A DNA stretch of 64,000 nucleotides from Prevotella sp. UBA2809 (GTDB taxonomy: Bacteria > Bacteroidota > Bacteroidia > Bacteroidales > Bacteroidaceae), in contig DEHD01000008.1 in assembly GCA_002351725.1 (NCBI GenBank), positions 78,962 through 142,961 on the forward strand. The letters are read 5' to 3'. The translations under genes and the position numbers were made by a program. Below the pieces are notes generated by a model. That model saw nothing but the letters and a program-made list of their open reading frames with translations. It was not told the DNA's origin and searched no databases. Positions 45,950 to 54,239 of the stretch are shown in pieces; position 1 is the first letter of the stretch, and the number at the start of each line of letters is the position of its first letter.

Positions 45950-46891
45950 TTAGATTGATTCATAGATACTTTGAATGCCCCAATTATTATATTTTGGCGT
46001 CATAGAACTGTTAAATTCCTCTAATATATACGAGAATCTTTTCCAAAAGAGATTATAAAACTCCTCATGTTTATTTATCAACATGTTTTTGTAACTATTG
46101 CACTCTTCTTCTGTATATTCACGGGATTGTTCTCGATATGCATTGTTATCAAACATAGAACAATAAGATATTTCAATATTGTTGTCTTTCTTTTTTACAG
46201 TAATCATAGGATGGAAACTTTTTTCAGCCAACTCCTTAGCTATTTGTTTGACAAAATAGAATTCTTCTATACTTTGTGGCGTTAAAAACAAATGAGTCCA
46301 TTCATAGGCATAATCATCTCTTCCAACTCTGGTTTGGAACTCAAAATTTTGTTTAACTGTCAAATTGTTCAAAAAATATTTAGACAAGTATGGATAATGA
46401 TGATTTAAGTCCTTTTTATCGGCTAATATCTCCTTCTTGCAGAGTAGTAATGAAAAAAGAAGAATTAGATCTATATCTTTATGCTTGCTAATTCCCCAAT
46501 TCAAGAAAGGAATTAAAACGTTCACGAAATATTCTAAATTTTCAGCACGTATATATTCAAAAACAACATCTTTCAGTATATATTTTATTGGATTATATTG
46601 ACCATCTACAAATATTAATTGAAGATAAGCTTTTATAAAACTGAATGTACCATAACTACGAAGAAATTTCACTTTTTCTTTAAACAAAGAAAAATCCCTT
46701 AGAATAACACTTCCTATCTGAATAGGCATATCATACTCCTTTGAATTCACCAAATCTATAGTTCCTATTCTAATTTTAGCTTGATTGGTAAACGATAAAA
46801 TAGGAGTATCAAGAAAATAGGTTAAAGGCGATTGACTGCCGTCGACCTTATCCTCTTTAGTGAATTTGGAGTTGTTATATAAATACTTCAT
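45950..46891 (-). CDS. Uncharacterised protein within the type I R-M operon
   Basis: The 313-residue protein lies between hsdS and hsdR, 6 bp from hsdR and 14 bp from hsdS, so it is co-expressed. It is helical, Phe/Tyr/Lys-rich and more AT-rich than hsdM or hsdR. No helicase, nuclease or methylase motif is visible, and I recognise no family. It may be an accessory defence gene or a modulator of restriction. Confidence 0.65.
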   Translation of the reverse strand: MKYLYNNSKFTKEDKVDGSQSPLTYFLDTPILSFTNQAKIRIGTIDLVNSKEYDMPIQIGSVILRDFSLFKEKVKFLRSYGTFSFIKAYLQLIFVDGQYNPIKYILKDVVFEYIRAENLEYFVNVLIPFLNWGISKHKDIDLILLFSLLLCKKEILADKKDLNHHYPYLSKYFLNNLTVKQNFEFQTRVGRDDYAYEWTHLFLTPQSIEEFYFVKQIAKELAEKSFHPMITVKKKDNNIEISYCSMFDNNAYREQSREYTEEECNSYKNMLINKHEEFYNLFWKRFSYILEEFNSSMTPKYNNWGIQSIYESI

Positions 46892-46905
46892 ATCATTATT
46901 GTTGC

Positions 46906-48129
46906 CTATACTTTTATTTGTCCAGACATTAGTTTTGGAAGAAGAGTGTCGCGAAGAGTGGCGAGATAATCGTTTTCCTTATCTTTTTCCCTTATCTGAG
47001 ATATGATGGGAACTATAATATCATCAAAAGTTTTTAATGTATTATGATCTGGAACAGGCATCAGATACTGCTTTAATGAAGCCATCCTTATACCTTGCTG
47101 CACTCCTCCTTGAGCATGTATTTTTACGTATTGTTGAAAAGCATCACTTAGCAGTAATACATATAAGAATTCTGTAGAGTAACCTTCTGCGGGATGCATA
47201 TTGAAGACAGATTCACTTGTGTTCCAATTTGTTGGAGTTTCTGTAATCATTGCAACTCTTCCGATAGTTCCAATACCAGAGAATAATAAATCTCCTTTTT
47301 GAAGTTTAGAACGCTTATTAATCTTTTCAATGGCTTCATCTGTCACTTTATCACATCTATCATCAAGGTAAACACGATTATTACCCATGTTCTTAATTGT
47401 GACATAATAATTATCTCCTTCACCCAATTTGAAATTTTGCCTAGGATTTAAACCTGTTCCAAACTTGGAGGTCATTTCATCTAATGACACCACTCTCCAC
47501 CCTTCAGGAATCAAGCCAAGTTCACTTTCTACAAACTTGCCATCTTTGAAAGGGGCGAAGTCAACAAACCAATGCTTAAACAATGCCTGTGCCTGTGCTT
47601 CAAGATTCTCACAAATCTTTTTATTTACAGCAATCTTGTCATCAAGAGTGGCCAAAGTACTTGTGGCTACCATCATATAGTCAGTTGGATAGAGAGGTAT
47701 TGGCATTTCAACAAGTGACTTCACATTTAATGTTGGCTGTACCGTCGTATTTAAATTTTTACTAATATAATGTTGACCTTTAGGTGAATCAATGTAATAT
47801 TTAACCCATCTTGTCAAAAGAGAATCAGGAATGTCTATAAGAGCAGTTGCACGAACCAAATTGCATCCTGCAAAATCTTGTGGAACTATTGCTGTCTTCC
47901 CAATAGTTCCAACCACACTAACTATCAACTCTCCTCCAACAAGTTTTGTTCGAGAATACTTTCTGTCATTTTCAATGGATGTCGTATCTAAATCGTGAAC
48001 ATTCCGTAGTCCTGATAATATGTTATTCACTTTAATTACAGGTACTCCATTAGTCACGCTGTTGCCAGGCTGGACAATACCGTATCCTATTTTCCTATTC
48101 GTTAATGTTCCTAATTTTACTTCTTGCAT
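46906..48129 (-). CDS. hsdS: Type I restriction specificity subunit
   Basis: The 407-residue protein sets the DNA target of the complex. It has two target-recognition domains (about 1-150 and 205-355), each followed by a conserved helical spacer: ATLDDKIAVNKKICENLEAQAQALFKHWF near 170 and ISQIREKDKENDYLATLRDTLLPKLMSGQIKV at the end. Only one hsdS copy and no neighbouring invertase are seen, so shuffling of specificity is not indicated. It starts 10 bp after hsdM. Confidence 0.92.
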   Translation of the reverse strand: MQEVKLGTLTNRKIGYGIVQPGNSVTNGVPVIKVNNILSGLRNVHDLDTTSIENDRKYSRTKLVGGELIVSVVGTIGKTAIVPQDFAGCNLVRATALIDIPDSLLTRWVKYYIDSPKGQHYISKNLNTTVQPTLNVKSLVEMPIPLYPTDYMMVATSTLATLDDKIAVNKKICENLEAQAQALFKHWFVDFAPFKDGKFVESELGLIPEGWRVVSLDEMTSKFGTGLNPRQNFKLGEGDNYYVTIKNMGNNRVYLDDRCDKVTDEAIEKINKRSKLQKGDLLFSGIGTIGRVAMITETPTNWNTSESVFNMHPAEGYSTEFLYVLLLSDAFQQYVKIHAQGGVQQGIRMASLKQYLMPVPDHNTLKTFDDIIVPIISQIREKDKENDYLATLRDTLLPKLMSGQIKV

Positions 48130-48138
48130 AAATGAAAC

Positions 48139-49719
48139 TTAGACGTTGAAACCAATACTTCCTATCTGCTTTTTAATCTCATCTTCTAGCCGATGGCTCT
48201 CAGCAAAGAGGTCACCAAGTTCTGAGGTGAGGCGCTGCATCTTTTCTTCGAATGGCTCACCATCATCTTCCTCGTCTGCTATACCCACATAGCGGCCAGG
48301 CGTAAGTACCCAGTCCTGCTGGGCAATCTCTTCGAGAGTAGCTACCTTGCAGAAGCCCTTGACATCTTCAAGGGTGCCTGCCTCGTAACTACGGAAAGTT
48401 GCTGCAATACGTTGCACATCGCACTCTTCAGCAGGAAGTTTTGCCCAAGGCTTATCCTCCTTCTTCACCATGTCGTAGCGCACAAGGTCGTCGGAAAGTT
48501 CACGGTGGGTGCGGTCAACCATCATACCCATTTCTCTTGCATCGATGAAGAGCACCTTACCTGGATTCTTTTTCTTTCGATTGAAGAACCATACACAGAC
48601 AGGGATAGACACGTTGTAGAACAACTGGTTGGGCATTGCAATAATACCTTCCACGAGGTCAGCCTCTATGAGTCGCTTGCGGATATCGCCTTCACCGCCA
48701 GTATTTGTAGTCAAAGAACCATTGGCAAGAACAAGTCCAATTCGACCTGTTGGAGAAAGATGATGCACCATGTGCTGAATCCAAGCGTAGTTGGCATTGT
48801 TTTCTGGAGGTACTCCATATTTCCAACGGACATCATCTGCCAGACGGCTTGCACCCCAATCTTTCATGTTGAAGGGAGGATTTGCCATGATGAAGTCAAA
48901 CTTCTTCGTGGCGTGCTTATCATCACCAAAACTGTCGCCCCAACTATCGCCAAGGTCTGCCTCTATGCCACGGATGGCAAGGTTCATGTGCGCCATCTTC
49001 CATGTGTTTGCGTTGAACTCCTGACCATAGATAGTTACATTACGGAGGTTGCCTTGATGCTGCTGAATGAACTTGGCGCTCTGCACAAACATACCACCTG
49101 AACCACAGGCTGGGTCATAAACGCGACCTTCAAATGGCTGAAGCACTTCGACTATAGTACGGACAATGCAGGATGGTGTATAGAACTCACCTCCTGAAGA
49201 TTGAGTTTCAGCGGCAAAGTTCTGCAAGCAGTATTCATACACACGACCAAAGAGGTCGATGCCTTCTCCTTGTGCATGCATATCCATGTTATCGAAGATT
49301 TCAACCACCTCACCCAAGCGTATCTTATCAATCTCGGGTCGAGAATAGTTGTTGGGCAGCACCTTCTTCAAACGTGGATTCTCTTTTCCAATCTCTTCGA
49401 GGGCATGATCAATTACCTGGCCAATCTCAGGTGAATGCGCCTTGCTGGCGATGACATTCCAACGAGCATCCTGAGGCACCCAGAACACATGCTCTGCGGT
49501 GTATTCGTCGCGATCTTCCTCGAAGCCGTCGCCCTCTTCAACAAGTTCGTTGTAACGCTTATCGAAACAGTCGCTAATATATTTCAGAAATACAAGACCC
49601 AGCACCACATTCTGATATTCAGATGCAGTCAGATTACCACGAAGTTTATTCGCGCTATCCCATATACGGTCTTCAATAGACTTCTCTTTTACAACTTTAG
49701 CTTTCTTTGCCATAGACAA
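48139..49719 (-). CDS. hsdM: Type I restriction modification methyltransferase
   Basis: This N6-adenine methyltransferase of the HsdM type protects host sites. The product (526 aa, or 524 from the second ATG) has an N-terminal HsdM_N domain (LRGNLTASEYQNVVLGLVFLKYISDCF), the SAM motif DPACGSGGMF near 202 and the catalytic NPPF in IMANPPFNMKDWG near 283. It is first in the operon, preceded by a long structured leader. Confidence 0.95.
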   Translation of the reverse strand: MSMAKKAKVVKEKSIEDRIWDSANKLRGNLTASEYQNVVLGLVFLKYISDCFDKRYNELVEEGDGFEEDRDEYTAEHVFWVPQDARWNVIASKAHSPEIGQVIDHALEEIGKENPRLKKVLPNNYSRPEIDKIRLGEVVEIFDNMDMHAQGEGIDLFGRVYEYCLQNFAAETQSSGGEFYTPSCIVRTIVEVLQPFEGRVYDPACGSGGMFVQSAKFIQQHQGNLRNVTIYGQEFNANTWKMAHMNLAIRGIEADLGDSWGDSFGDDKHATKKFDFIMANPPFNMKDWGASRLADDVRWKYGVPPENNANYAWIQHMVHHLSPTGRIGLVLANGSLTTNTGGEGDIRKRLIEADLVEGIIAMPNQLFYNVSIPVCVWFFNRKKKNPGKVLFIDAREMGMMVDRTHRELSDDLVRYDMVKKEDKPWAKLPAEECDVQRIAATFRSYEAGTLEDVKGFCKVATLEEIAQQDWVLTPGRYVGIADEEDDGEPFEEKMQRLTSELGDLFAESHRLEDEIKKQIGSIGFNV

Positions 49720-49763
49720 TTGATAGTTTTTAGTTCACTTGCATCGACTATCAATCGCTGGCG

Positions 49764-49977
49764 CAAAAAAAAAGCGTGATGCTTCTTTTGCGTTGAACTA
49801 TGAGGCATGCCCAGGAAAGGAAACCCCAGTCGGTTTAACAGAATGCATCACGCCTATAGGCGCGAAAACATTACTATATAACCGACATGAGGATGCACTA
49901 TTCCTGCACCCCACCATCTCTATTACTTCAAAGCGTTTTTATTTCCAAACTGTTTCCTGGGCATTTTGGTTCAACGC
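49764..49977 (-). promoter_or_regulatory. Structured leader of the hsd operon with competing terminator
   Basis: In the minus-strand transcript GCGTTGAAC and GTTCAACGC (49969-49977 and 49790-49798) close a hairpin of about 190 nt. ATGCCCAGGAAA/CCTGGGCAT and GTCGGTT/AACCGAC lie inside it. GCGTGATGC (from 49845-49853) can instead pair with GCATCACGC (from 49774-49782), which is directly followed by nine U. The second pairing crosses the first, so they compete. This resembles an attenuator. The region 49720-50030 holds no ORF of note. Confidence 0.6.
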
Positions 49978-50030
49978 GAAATAATAGCTAATGCTTTCTA
50001 ATTAGTCCGGATTTCTCCCCGAACCATCGG

Positions 50031-50059
50031 CAAAGGTACGAAAAGTTTTGGATTTACAA
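50031..50059 (-). promoter_or_regulatory. Promoter of the hsd operon
   Basis: On the minus strand TTG (50057-50059), 18 bp, TACCTTTG (50031-50038). The leader to hsdM is about 300 nt. Confidence 0.7.
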
Positions 50060-50099
50060 GCGGAAATTGGGTAAAAACATAAAAAAAGTCCCAAAATAT

Positions 50100-50130
50100 T
50101 TGGAACTTATTGAAATACTTCTTACCTTTG
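50100..50130 (+). promoter_or_regulatory. Promoter of a second putative small RNA
   Basis: TTG (50100-50102), 20 bp, TACCTTTG (50123-50130). The preceding bases, GGAACTTATTGAAATACT included, match those at 42385-42402. Confidence 0.7.
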
Positions 50131-50136
50131 CAGCAT

Positions 50137-50217
50137 GAAAGGAAACGATTTCCTCCCGCTGAAATGAAAGAGTAGCACCGTAATCGGGTTAGCAAATCAG
50201 TTCAGCGGTTTTTTTAT
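50137..50217 (+). ncRNA. Putative small RNA downstream of the divergent hsd promoter
   Basis: The unit has a hairpin GGAAA/TTTCC (50141-50153) and an outer stem CCGCTGAA (50156-50163)/TTCAGCGG (50201-50208) enclosing about 37 nt, followed by seven T. Length would be about 80 nt. No ORF is present. Confidence 0.5.
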
Positions 50218-50708
50218 TTCCTAAGATTTTGAATCTCGGCATCAAAAGTATTTTGATCGATTATGGCATATGGCTTGAACAATCCTGTATTTCTAATTTT
50301 ACGAATACAGAGATATGCTTTACCGCCAAGTTCCCTACTGAAGTATGCAAAATAAGCTGTTTCTGGATGTTTGCCTGGTATAACTTCTCGCCAACCTTCG
50401 TATGTCGACTTTTCAATAAAACCTTTGATGTCCTGAGCTAACTTGTTTTTGAATGCGTTGAAACAATTATCTTGTGTATTCTTGCCTACAATAGTTTTAA
50501 GATCGGACTTTGTGATTTCAACATCCATCGTGATAACATTTGTTATTGTAAAGCGCAGAGGATTTTCTTTTAGTTCATCTGCGATTTTCAATACTTCTGC
50601 CCTATACCTTTTGCTTTCAACGAAGTATTCTTCGTCAGTACGTTGTTTCTTATAATGAGATGCCAACGAGCATCCCATAAATGATTCTTCTGCTATATCG
50701 TCGTTCAT
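50214..50708 (-). CDS. Uncharacterised protein
   Basis: The 164-residue soluble protein is mixed alpha/beta. Segments include MGCSLASHYKKQRTDEEYFV near 11 and a C-terminal AYFAYFSRELGGKAYLCIRKI. I do not recognise the family. It is monocistronic, and its 3' end meets the terminator of the convergent small RNA at 50214. Its position next to restriction and primase genes suggests an accessory, possibly defence-related gene. Confidence 0.6.
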   Translation of the reverse strand: MNDDIAEESFMGCSLASHYKKQRTDEEYFVESKRYRAEVLKIADELKENPLRFTITNVITMDVEITKSDLKTIVGKNTQDNCFNAFKNKLAQDIKGFIEKSTYEGWREVIPGKHPETAYFAYFSRELGGKAYLCIRKIRNTGLFKPYAIIDQNTFDAEIQNLRK

Positions 50709-50731
50709 TTGTTGATTATCCGTTTATAGTG

Positions 50732-50760
50732 CAAAGGTACTAAAAATATGGGAAAAACAA
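50732..50760 (-). promoter_or_regulatory. Promoter of the 50.2-kb gene
   Basis: On the minus strand TTG (50758-50760), 18 bp, TACCTTTG (50732-50739), 24 bp from the start codon. Confidence 0.6.
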
Positions 50761-50875
50761 GCGTTTTCAGACGAAAAACTATCATTTTTCTCACTAAAAA
50801 TCAATAAAAATAATGAATATAAAAAAGTGTGTAAAAAATATCGTTCAGTATGATAGATAATTCAAATAAAAATAG

Positions 50876-50883
50876 TACCTTTG
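50876..50883 (+). promoter_or_regulatory. -7 element of the 50.9-kb gene
   Basis: TACCTTTG matches the consensus 33 bp before the ATG; no TTG box at the usual distance. Confidence 0.5.
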
Positions 50884-50916
50884 TATGCTATTTTAAAAAG
50901 ATTGTAATAGGTTAAT

Positions 50917-52083
50917 ATGAATCATACAAAAGTACCACGTTCACTTATATATCGCGAGCGCCGATCCTTGGAAGAATTTGGCGCATATGAAACTGAGAGC
51001 ATTACACGACCTCTTGCCGATGTAATGCTAAGACTTGATTTCATTAATTCTGAGGAACGAGCCCTCTGGTGTTTGAATACTGCTTTCTATATTTGTACAA
51101 TGATTATGTTGGAAGTAGACCCAAGATGGCGTATCGAAGATTATAAACGCATCGCAATTCCGCAATGGAATTATAAGTCTGAAGATTTTCAGATTCTAAC
51201 ATTATCGATGGTTGGTTTGTTACTTAGCCGATTGGAAGAGCCAGATCCTCTGTTGAGTAATAAGGGCAAAACAAGGAGTCATTTGATTTGGTTAATGATA
51301 GATGGTGGAGAATTCAATCCAATATTCAACGAGTTGTATGAGCATATTAATAAGGATCCATTTATTACCCCCACCATACCCAACAGCACATTTGCACCAA
51401 GAGTAATTGACAAGGAAACAATCCACGACGTTATGTCTGATTTGAATTTTAACTGGGTAAAATTTACCAATTATCTGGAAGAGCGTAGTGTAAGAGACAT
51501 AGTAAAGGCATATGGTTATACCGAAGAAGAAAAACATAACTTGGTAGATATGATGAGACAGGCTTCCCATGGTTTTTATTTGTCAAGTTGTAACGATCAA
51601 CCTAAGCTGGTGGATGCAATGCTTAGTATTATTGACAACGAAATACACAAACAATTCAATCCAGAAGATAATTCAGCTTTAATAGAAACTGAAGATAAGA
51701 CAGATTTTTATAAACAACGTGTTGAGGAGCTAGAGGCAGAAAATACAAAACTCCATGCAGAAATAGAACAGATGAAGAATTGTAATAATTTAGATGTAAT
51801 GCCTATAGAGCCAAATGAAAATCTGCAAAAGGAAATGAAGGAAATGATTATCGAAATGCTAAAGCCTATCTTTAAAGACTCTGCGGATGCAGCTATAGAG
51901 TTCCTTGATATGATTAACGGAAAAGCAGATATGAGCATCAGTAATATCGTTTATCAATGGGTAAAGCAGAAAAAAATATCTGAAAGGTCGAAAGGACGTC
52001 CGTTATGGTGTGTACTACATGCAGCAAAACTATATAGAGCTACAGAACAAAATTGGAACACAGCTCTAAGAAATCACCCTTAA
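50917..52083 (+). CDS. Uncharacterised coiled-coil protein
   Basis: The 388-residue soluble protein has a helical N-terminal half (ADVMLRLDFINSEERALWCLNTAFYICT), a coiled coil near 265-290 (FYKQRVEELEAENTKLHAEIEQM) and a C-terminal block with VYQWVKQKKISERSKGRPLWCVLHAAKLY. It resembles proteins seen in Bacteroidales accessory regions, but I cannot name the family. It is monocistronic with its own promoter element and terminator (52089-52112). Confidence 0.65.
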   Translation: MNHTKVPRSLIYRERRSLEEFGAYETESITRPLADVMLRLDFINSEERALWCLNTAFYICTMIMLEVDPRWRIEDYKRIAIPQWNYKSEDFQILTLSMVGLLLSRLEEPDPLLSNKGKTRSHLIWLMIDGGEFNPIFNELYEHINKDPFITPTIPNSTFAPRVIDKETIHDVMSDLNFNWVKFTNYLEERSVRDIVKAYGYTEEEKHNLVDMMRQASHGFYLSSCNDQPKLVDAMLSIIDNEIHKQFNPEDNSALIETEDKTDFYKQRVEELEAENTKLHAEIEQMKNCNNLDVMPIEPNENLQKEMKEMIIEMLKPIFKDSADAAIEFLDMINGKADMSISNIVYQWVKQKKISERSKGRPLWCVLHAAKLYRATEQNWNTALRNHP

Positions 52084-52088
52084 TATCA

Positions 52089-52116
52089 AGGTAGTAAACA
52101 TGTTTTTACTACCTTT
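52089..52116 (+). terminator. Intrinsic terminator
   Basis: GGTAGTAA/TTACTACC with a short loop is followed by six T. Several ATTTTCAC copies follow up to 52203. Confidence 0.8.
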
Positions 52117-52204
52117 TTTATTTTCACATTTTCACGATTCCTAAATAATCATTTTCATTTATTTGTTTTTATTTTCACAATCAGAAAATCATTTTCACAA
52201 TTAT

Positions 52205-52233
52205 TTGTGCAATAAATTATTGCCATACCTTTG
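52205..52233 (+). promoter_or_regulatory. Promoter of the primase cassette
   Basis: TTG (52205-52207), 18 bp, TACCTTTG (52226-52233). Confidence 0.65.
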
Positions 52234-52239
52234 CAGCCG

Positions 52240-52325
52240 GAATTCTAAGGGAACAAAGCCGTAAGCGTGGCTCCCGCCAGTCTCGGTAATCATCTGGCCA
52301 TAGGACTGGAAACGCCATCAGATGT
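52240..52325 (+). promoter_or_regulatory. Structured leader of the primase cassette
   Basis: Stems are GGGA..GCC/GGC..TCCC (52249-52275), CAGTC/GACTG (52278-52308) and CATCTG/CAGATG (52291-52324). The last two overlap, so they are alternatives or a pseudoknot. The first gene starts at 52349. Confidence 0.45.
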
Positions 52326-52348
52326 TCACTTCCTTAATAAATATAACA

Positions 52349-52729
52349 ATGGAAGATAAGAACAAAAAAGTCAACCGCAAAGGTTGCTACAAGAACACTA
52401 CTCTGTGTTGTTATTTGAAAACCGTTCTCCAGAACGATCGTGTTATGAAGGCAGGAAAGGATTATCAGGGTATGCTGCGGCGCGATGTGGAATGTGAGGA
52501 GTTTCGTTATGATGAGCACTTTACTTTTGTAGAGACTCTGCCTTGGACTAAGAAGCGCAATCCTAAAGTGTTCAGTGGCAAGTACATCACCATTACCCGT
52601 AGGGATGATGGCTCGCTGCGACCTAACTTCAAACCAATAAAGAATTGGACGGATTTCAACGCAGAAGTATATGCCGTCGGCGTGGCTAACGAACTGCTCT
52701 GGGGACTCGAGGGCCTGATAGAGAAATAG
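52349..52729 (+). CDS. Uncharacterised small basic protein of the primase cassette
   Basis: The 126-residue product starts at ATG 52349 (MEDKNKKVNRKG); the longer frame from 52322 lies in the leader. It is basic, with FVETLPWTKKRNPKVFSGKYITITRR in the middle. I recognise it only as the kind of protein that precedes DUF3987-like genes in Bacteroidales. Its role is unknown. Confidence 0.6.
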   Translation: MEDKNKKVNRKGCYKNTTLCCYLKTVLQNDRVMKAGKDYQGMLRRDVECEEFRYDEHFTFVETLPWTKKRNPKVFSGKYITITRRDDGSLRPNFKPIKNWTDFNAEVYAVGVANELLWGLEGLIEK

Positions 52730-52750
52730 GCTGGTAATCACAACCCTTGT

Positions 52751-52897
52751 GTTCCAGTTCCAAATGTTCCAATTAATTTCCGAGGGTCAAATACCCTTAT
52801 ATAAATAACATAACTAATTGATATATAGATAGTTATATATAATAATAAGAGGATATAAGAACATCCTGAAATAAACTGGAACAACTGGAACTGGAAC
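52751..52897. repeat. Inverted GGAAC repeats flanking an AT-rich stretch
   Basis: A 21-mer with three GTTCC units at 52751-52771 is repeated in inverse orientation at 52877-52897, with 18 of 21 matches. Between them lies about 100 bp that is strongly AT-rich from 52795 to 52860. The DUF3987-like gene starts 40 bp further on. Confidence 0.7.
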
Positions 52898-52937
52898 GCT
52901 CGGACAATTATTAATTCATTTAAAAAGCAGAAAATCA

Positions 52938-54239
52938 ATGAGATACGACATTTCAAAACCATCTGCGCCTGCGATGCCAAACCTTGGAAAAGGCACAGAA
53001 TGTATTAAACTCCTGCTCTCGCAGGCATCAAAAGACATGCACGAACCCTTGGTTCCGATGTTTTTCCCCATCTTTGGCGCACATATCAGCGGCACAGAAT
53101 TTCAGTACCCCGACTATAGTTGGAAGGAGCCAACGGGCATGATGGCCAATCTTGTGGCCCATTCTGGCGATAATAAGGGGCAATTAACGACACTTGCAAA
53201 AGCCATCTGTCGCGATTTCACTAAACACGACGAGGAGGAAGAAAAGAAGTATATGGCATGGCAGAAACAGAAGAACGCCAAGGGTGCCAACAAGGATAAA
53301 CCCGAAGAGCCACAGGTGGGCTACTGGTTTCCGCCATCGGATACTACCAAGCCAGCCTTCCTAAAGAATGCGATGGCACTTGAGGCACAGGGCGGCAGAA
53401 CGCAGTACTTCAATCTTCCAGAAGTGGAGATGGCCGACCAACTATGCGGCAGCCATAAACATGTGTCGGTGTTGCTTCGTAACGTCTACGACCGCGACAA
53501 AGCCGGTGCCTTGCGCGCTACCTCAGATGGTATTACAGGTAACCCCACCATCAGAGCCTGCATAACAATAGCATCGAACCCCGACTCTACTCGCAAGTTC
53601 TATAAGTACGAATTGACTAACGGTACATTCGGCCGAATGGTCTTCTCGTATAAGCAGCGAGGCGAGCGCAAGGGCAGGATTCCGCGACAGGGCCGATACA
53701 CCGACGAGTTCTACCAGAAGCTTGACGAGTATATAATGCGACTCGACATCTGCAAGGGGCGCTACATCATCCGACAGCTGAATAAGCTTATCGACAGGCT
53801 GGCCGAAGACATGGCTACACTGGCCGACCTTGCCGACGACGACCTGCTGTTTGAGATATCACACCGTGCGCTCGTGTCGGGCTGGAAAGCAGGCTGCATC
53901 ATGTGGGTACTCAACAATCAGGTGTGGACTAAGTCTATGGGCGAGCTCGTAGAATGGCTTGTATATCACGACATGTGGAGTAAAATGGCAGTATTTGCCG
54001 ACATGCTTGGAAAGGACACCTACCAGATGAGCGAGACACAGCGCCGCGGTCCGAAGAACATGTTAGACAGCCTGCCGAACACCTTTAACGAGGCTCAGCT
54101 TGAAGCGCTCCGCACCAACCTCGAAAAGAGTAAGGAGGGAACCGGCCCACAGCTGCGCAAATGGGTGTTCCGCAAGTTCATTACCTACGATGCTGAGACA
54201 GGACTTTACACCAAGACAAAAGAGTATCTGAATGGATAA
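52938..54239 (+). CDS. DUF3987/VirE-type primase-associated protein
   Basis: The 433-residue product resembles the C-terminal part of DUF3987 helicase-like proteins that accompany CHC2 primases: FQYPDYSWKEPTGMMANLVA near 55, GQLTTLAKAICRDFTKHDEE, RTQYFNLPEVEMADQLCGS near 155 and NPTIRACITIASNPDSTRKF near 200. No canonical Walker A is visible, so it may be a degenerate ATPase. It overlaps the primase gene by 8 bp. The GC content is higher than in the island, suggesting long residence in this genome. Confidence 0.7.
   Translation: MRYDISKPSAPAMPNLGKGTECIKLLLSQASKDMHEPLVPMFFPIFGAHISGTEFQYPDYSWKEPTGMMANLVAHSGDNKGQLTTLAKAICRDFTKHDEEEEKKYMAWQKQKNAKGANKDKPEEPQVGYWFPPSDTTKPAFLKNAMALEAQGGRTQYFNLPEVEMADQLCGSHKHVSVLLRNVYDRDKAGALRATSDGITGNPTIRACITIASNPDSTRKFYKYELTNGTFGRMVFSYKQRGERKGRIPRQGRYTDEFYQKLDEYIMRLDICKGRYIIRQLNKLIDRLAEDMATLADLADDDLLFEISHRALVSGWKAGCIMWVLNNQVWTKSMGELVEWLVYHDMWSKMAVFADMLGKDTYQMSETQRRGPKNMLDSLPNTFNEAQLEALRTNLEKSKEGTGPQLRKWVFRKFITYDAETGLYTKTKEYLNG

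Noticed and set aside
46906..48129. Phase-variable hsdS locus
   Set aside because: Only one specificity gene, no inverted partial copies and no recombinase next to it.
52334..52741. Minus-strand 135-codon frame
   Set aside because: It is the mirror of the plus-strand gene at 52349, which has the operon context and a promoter.
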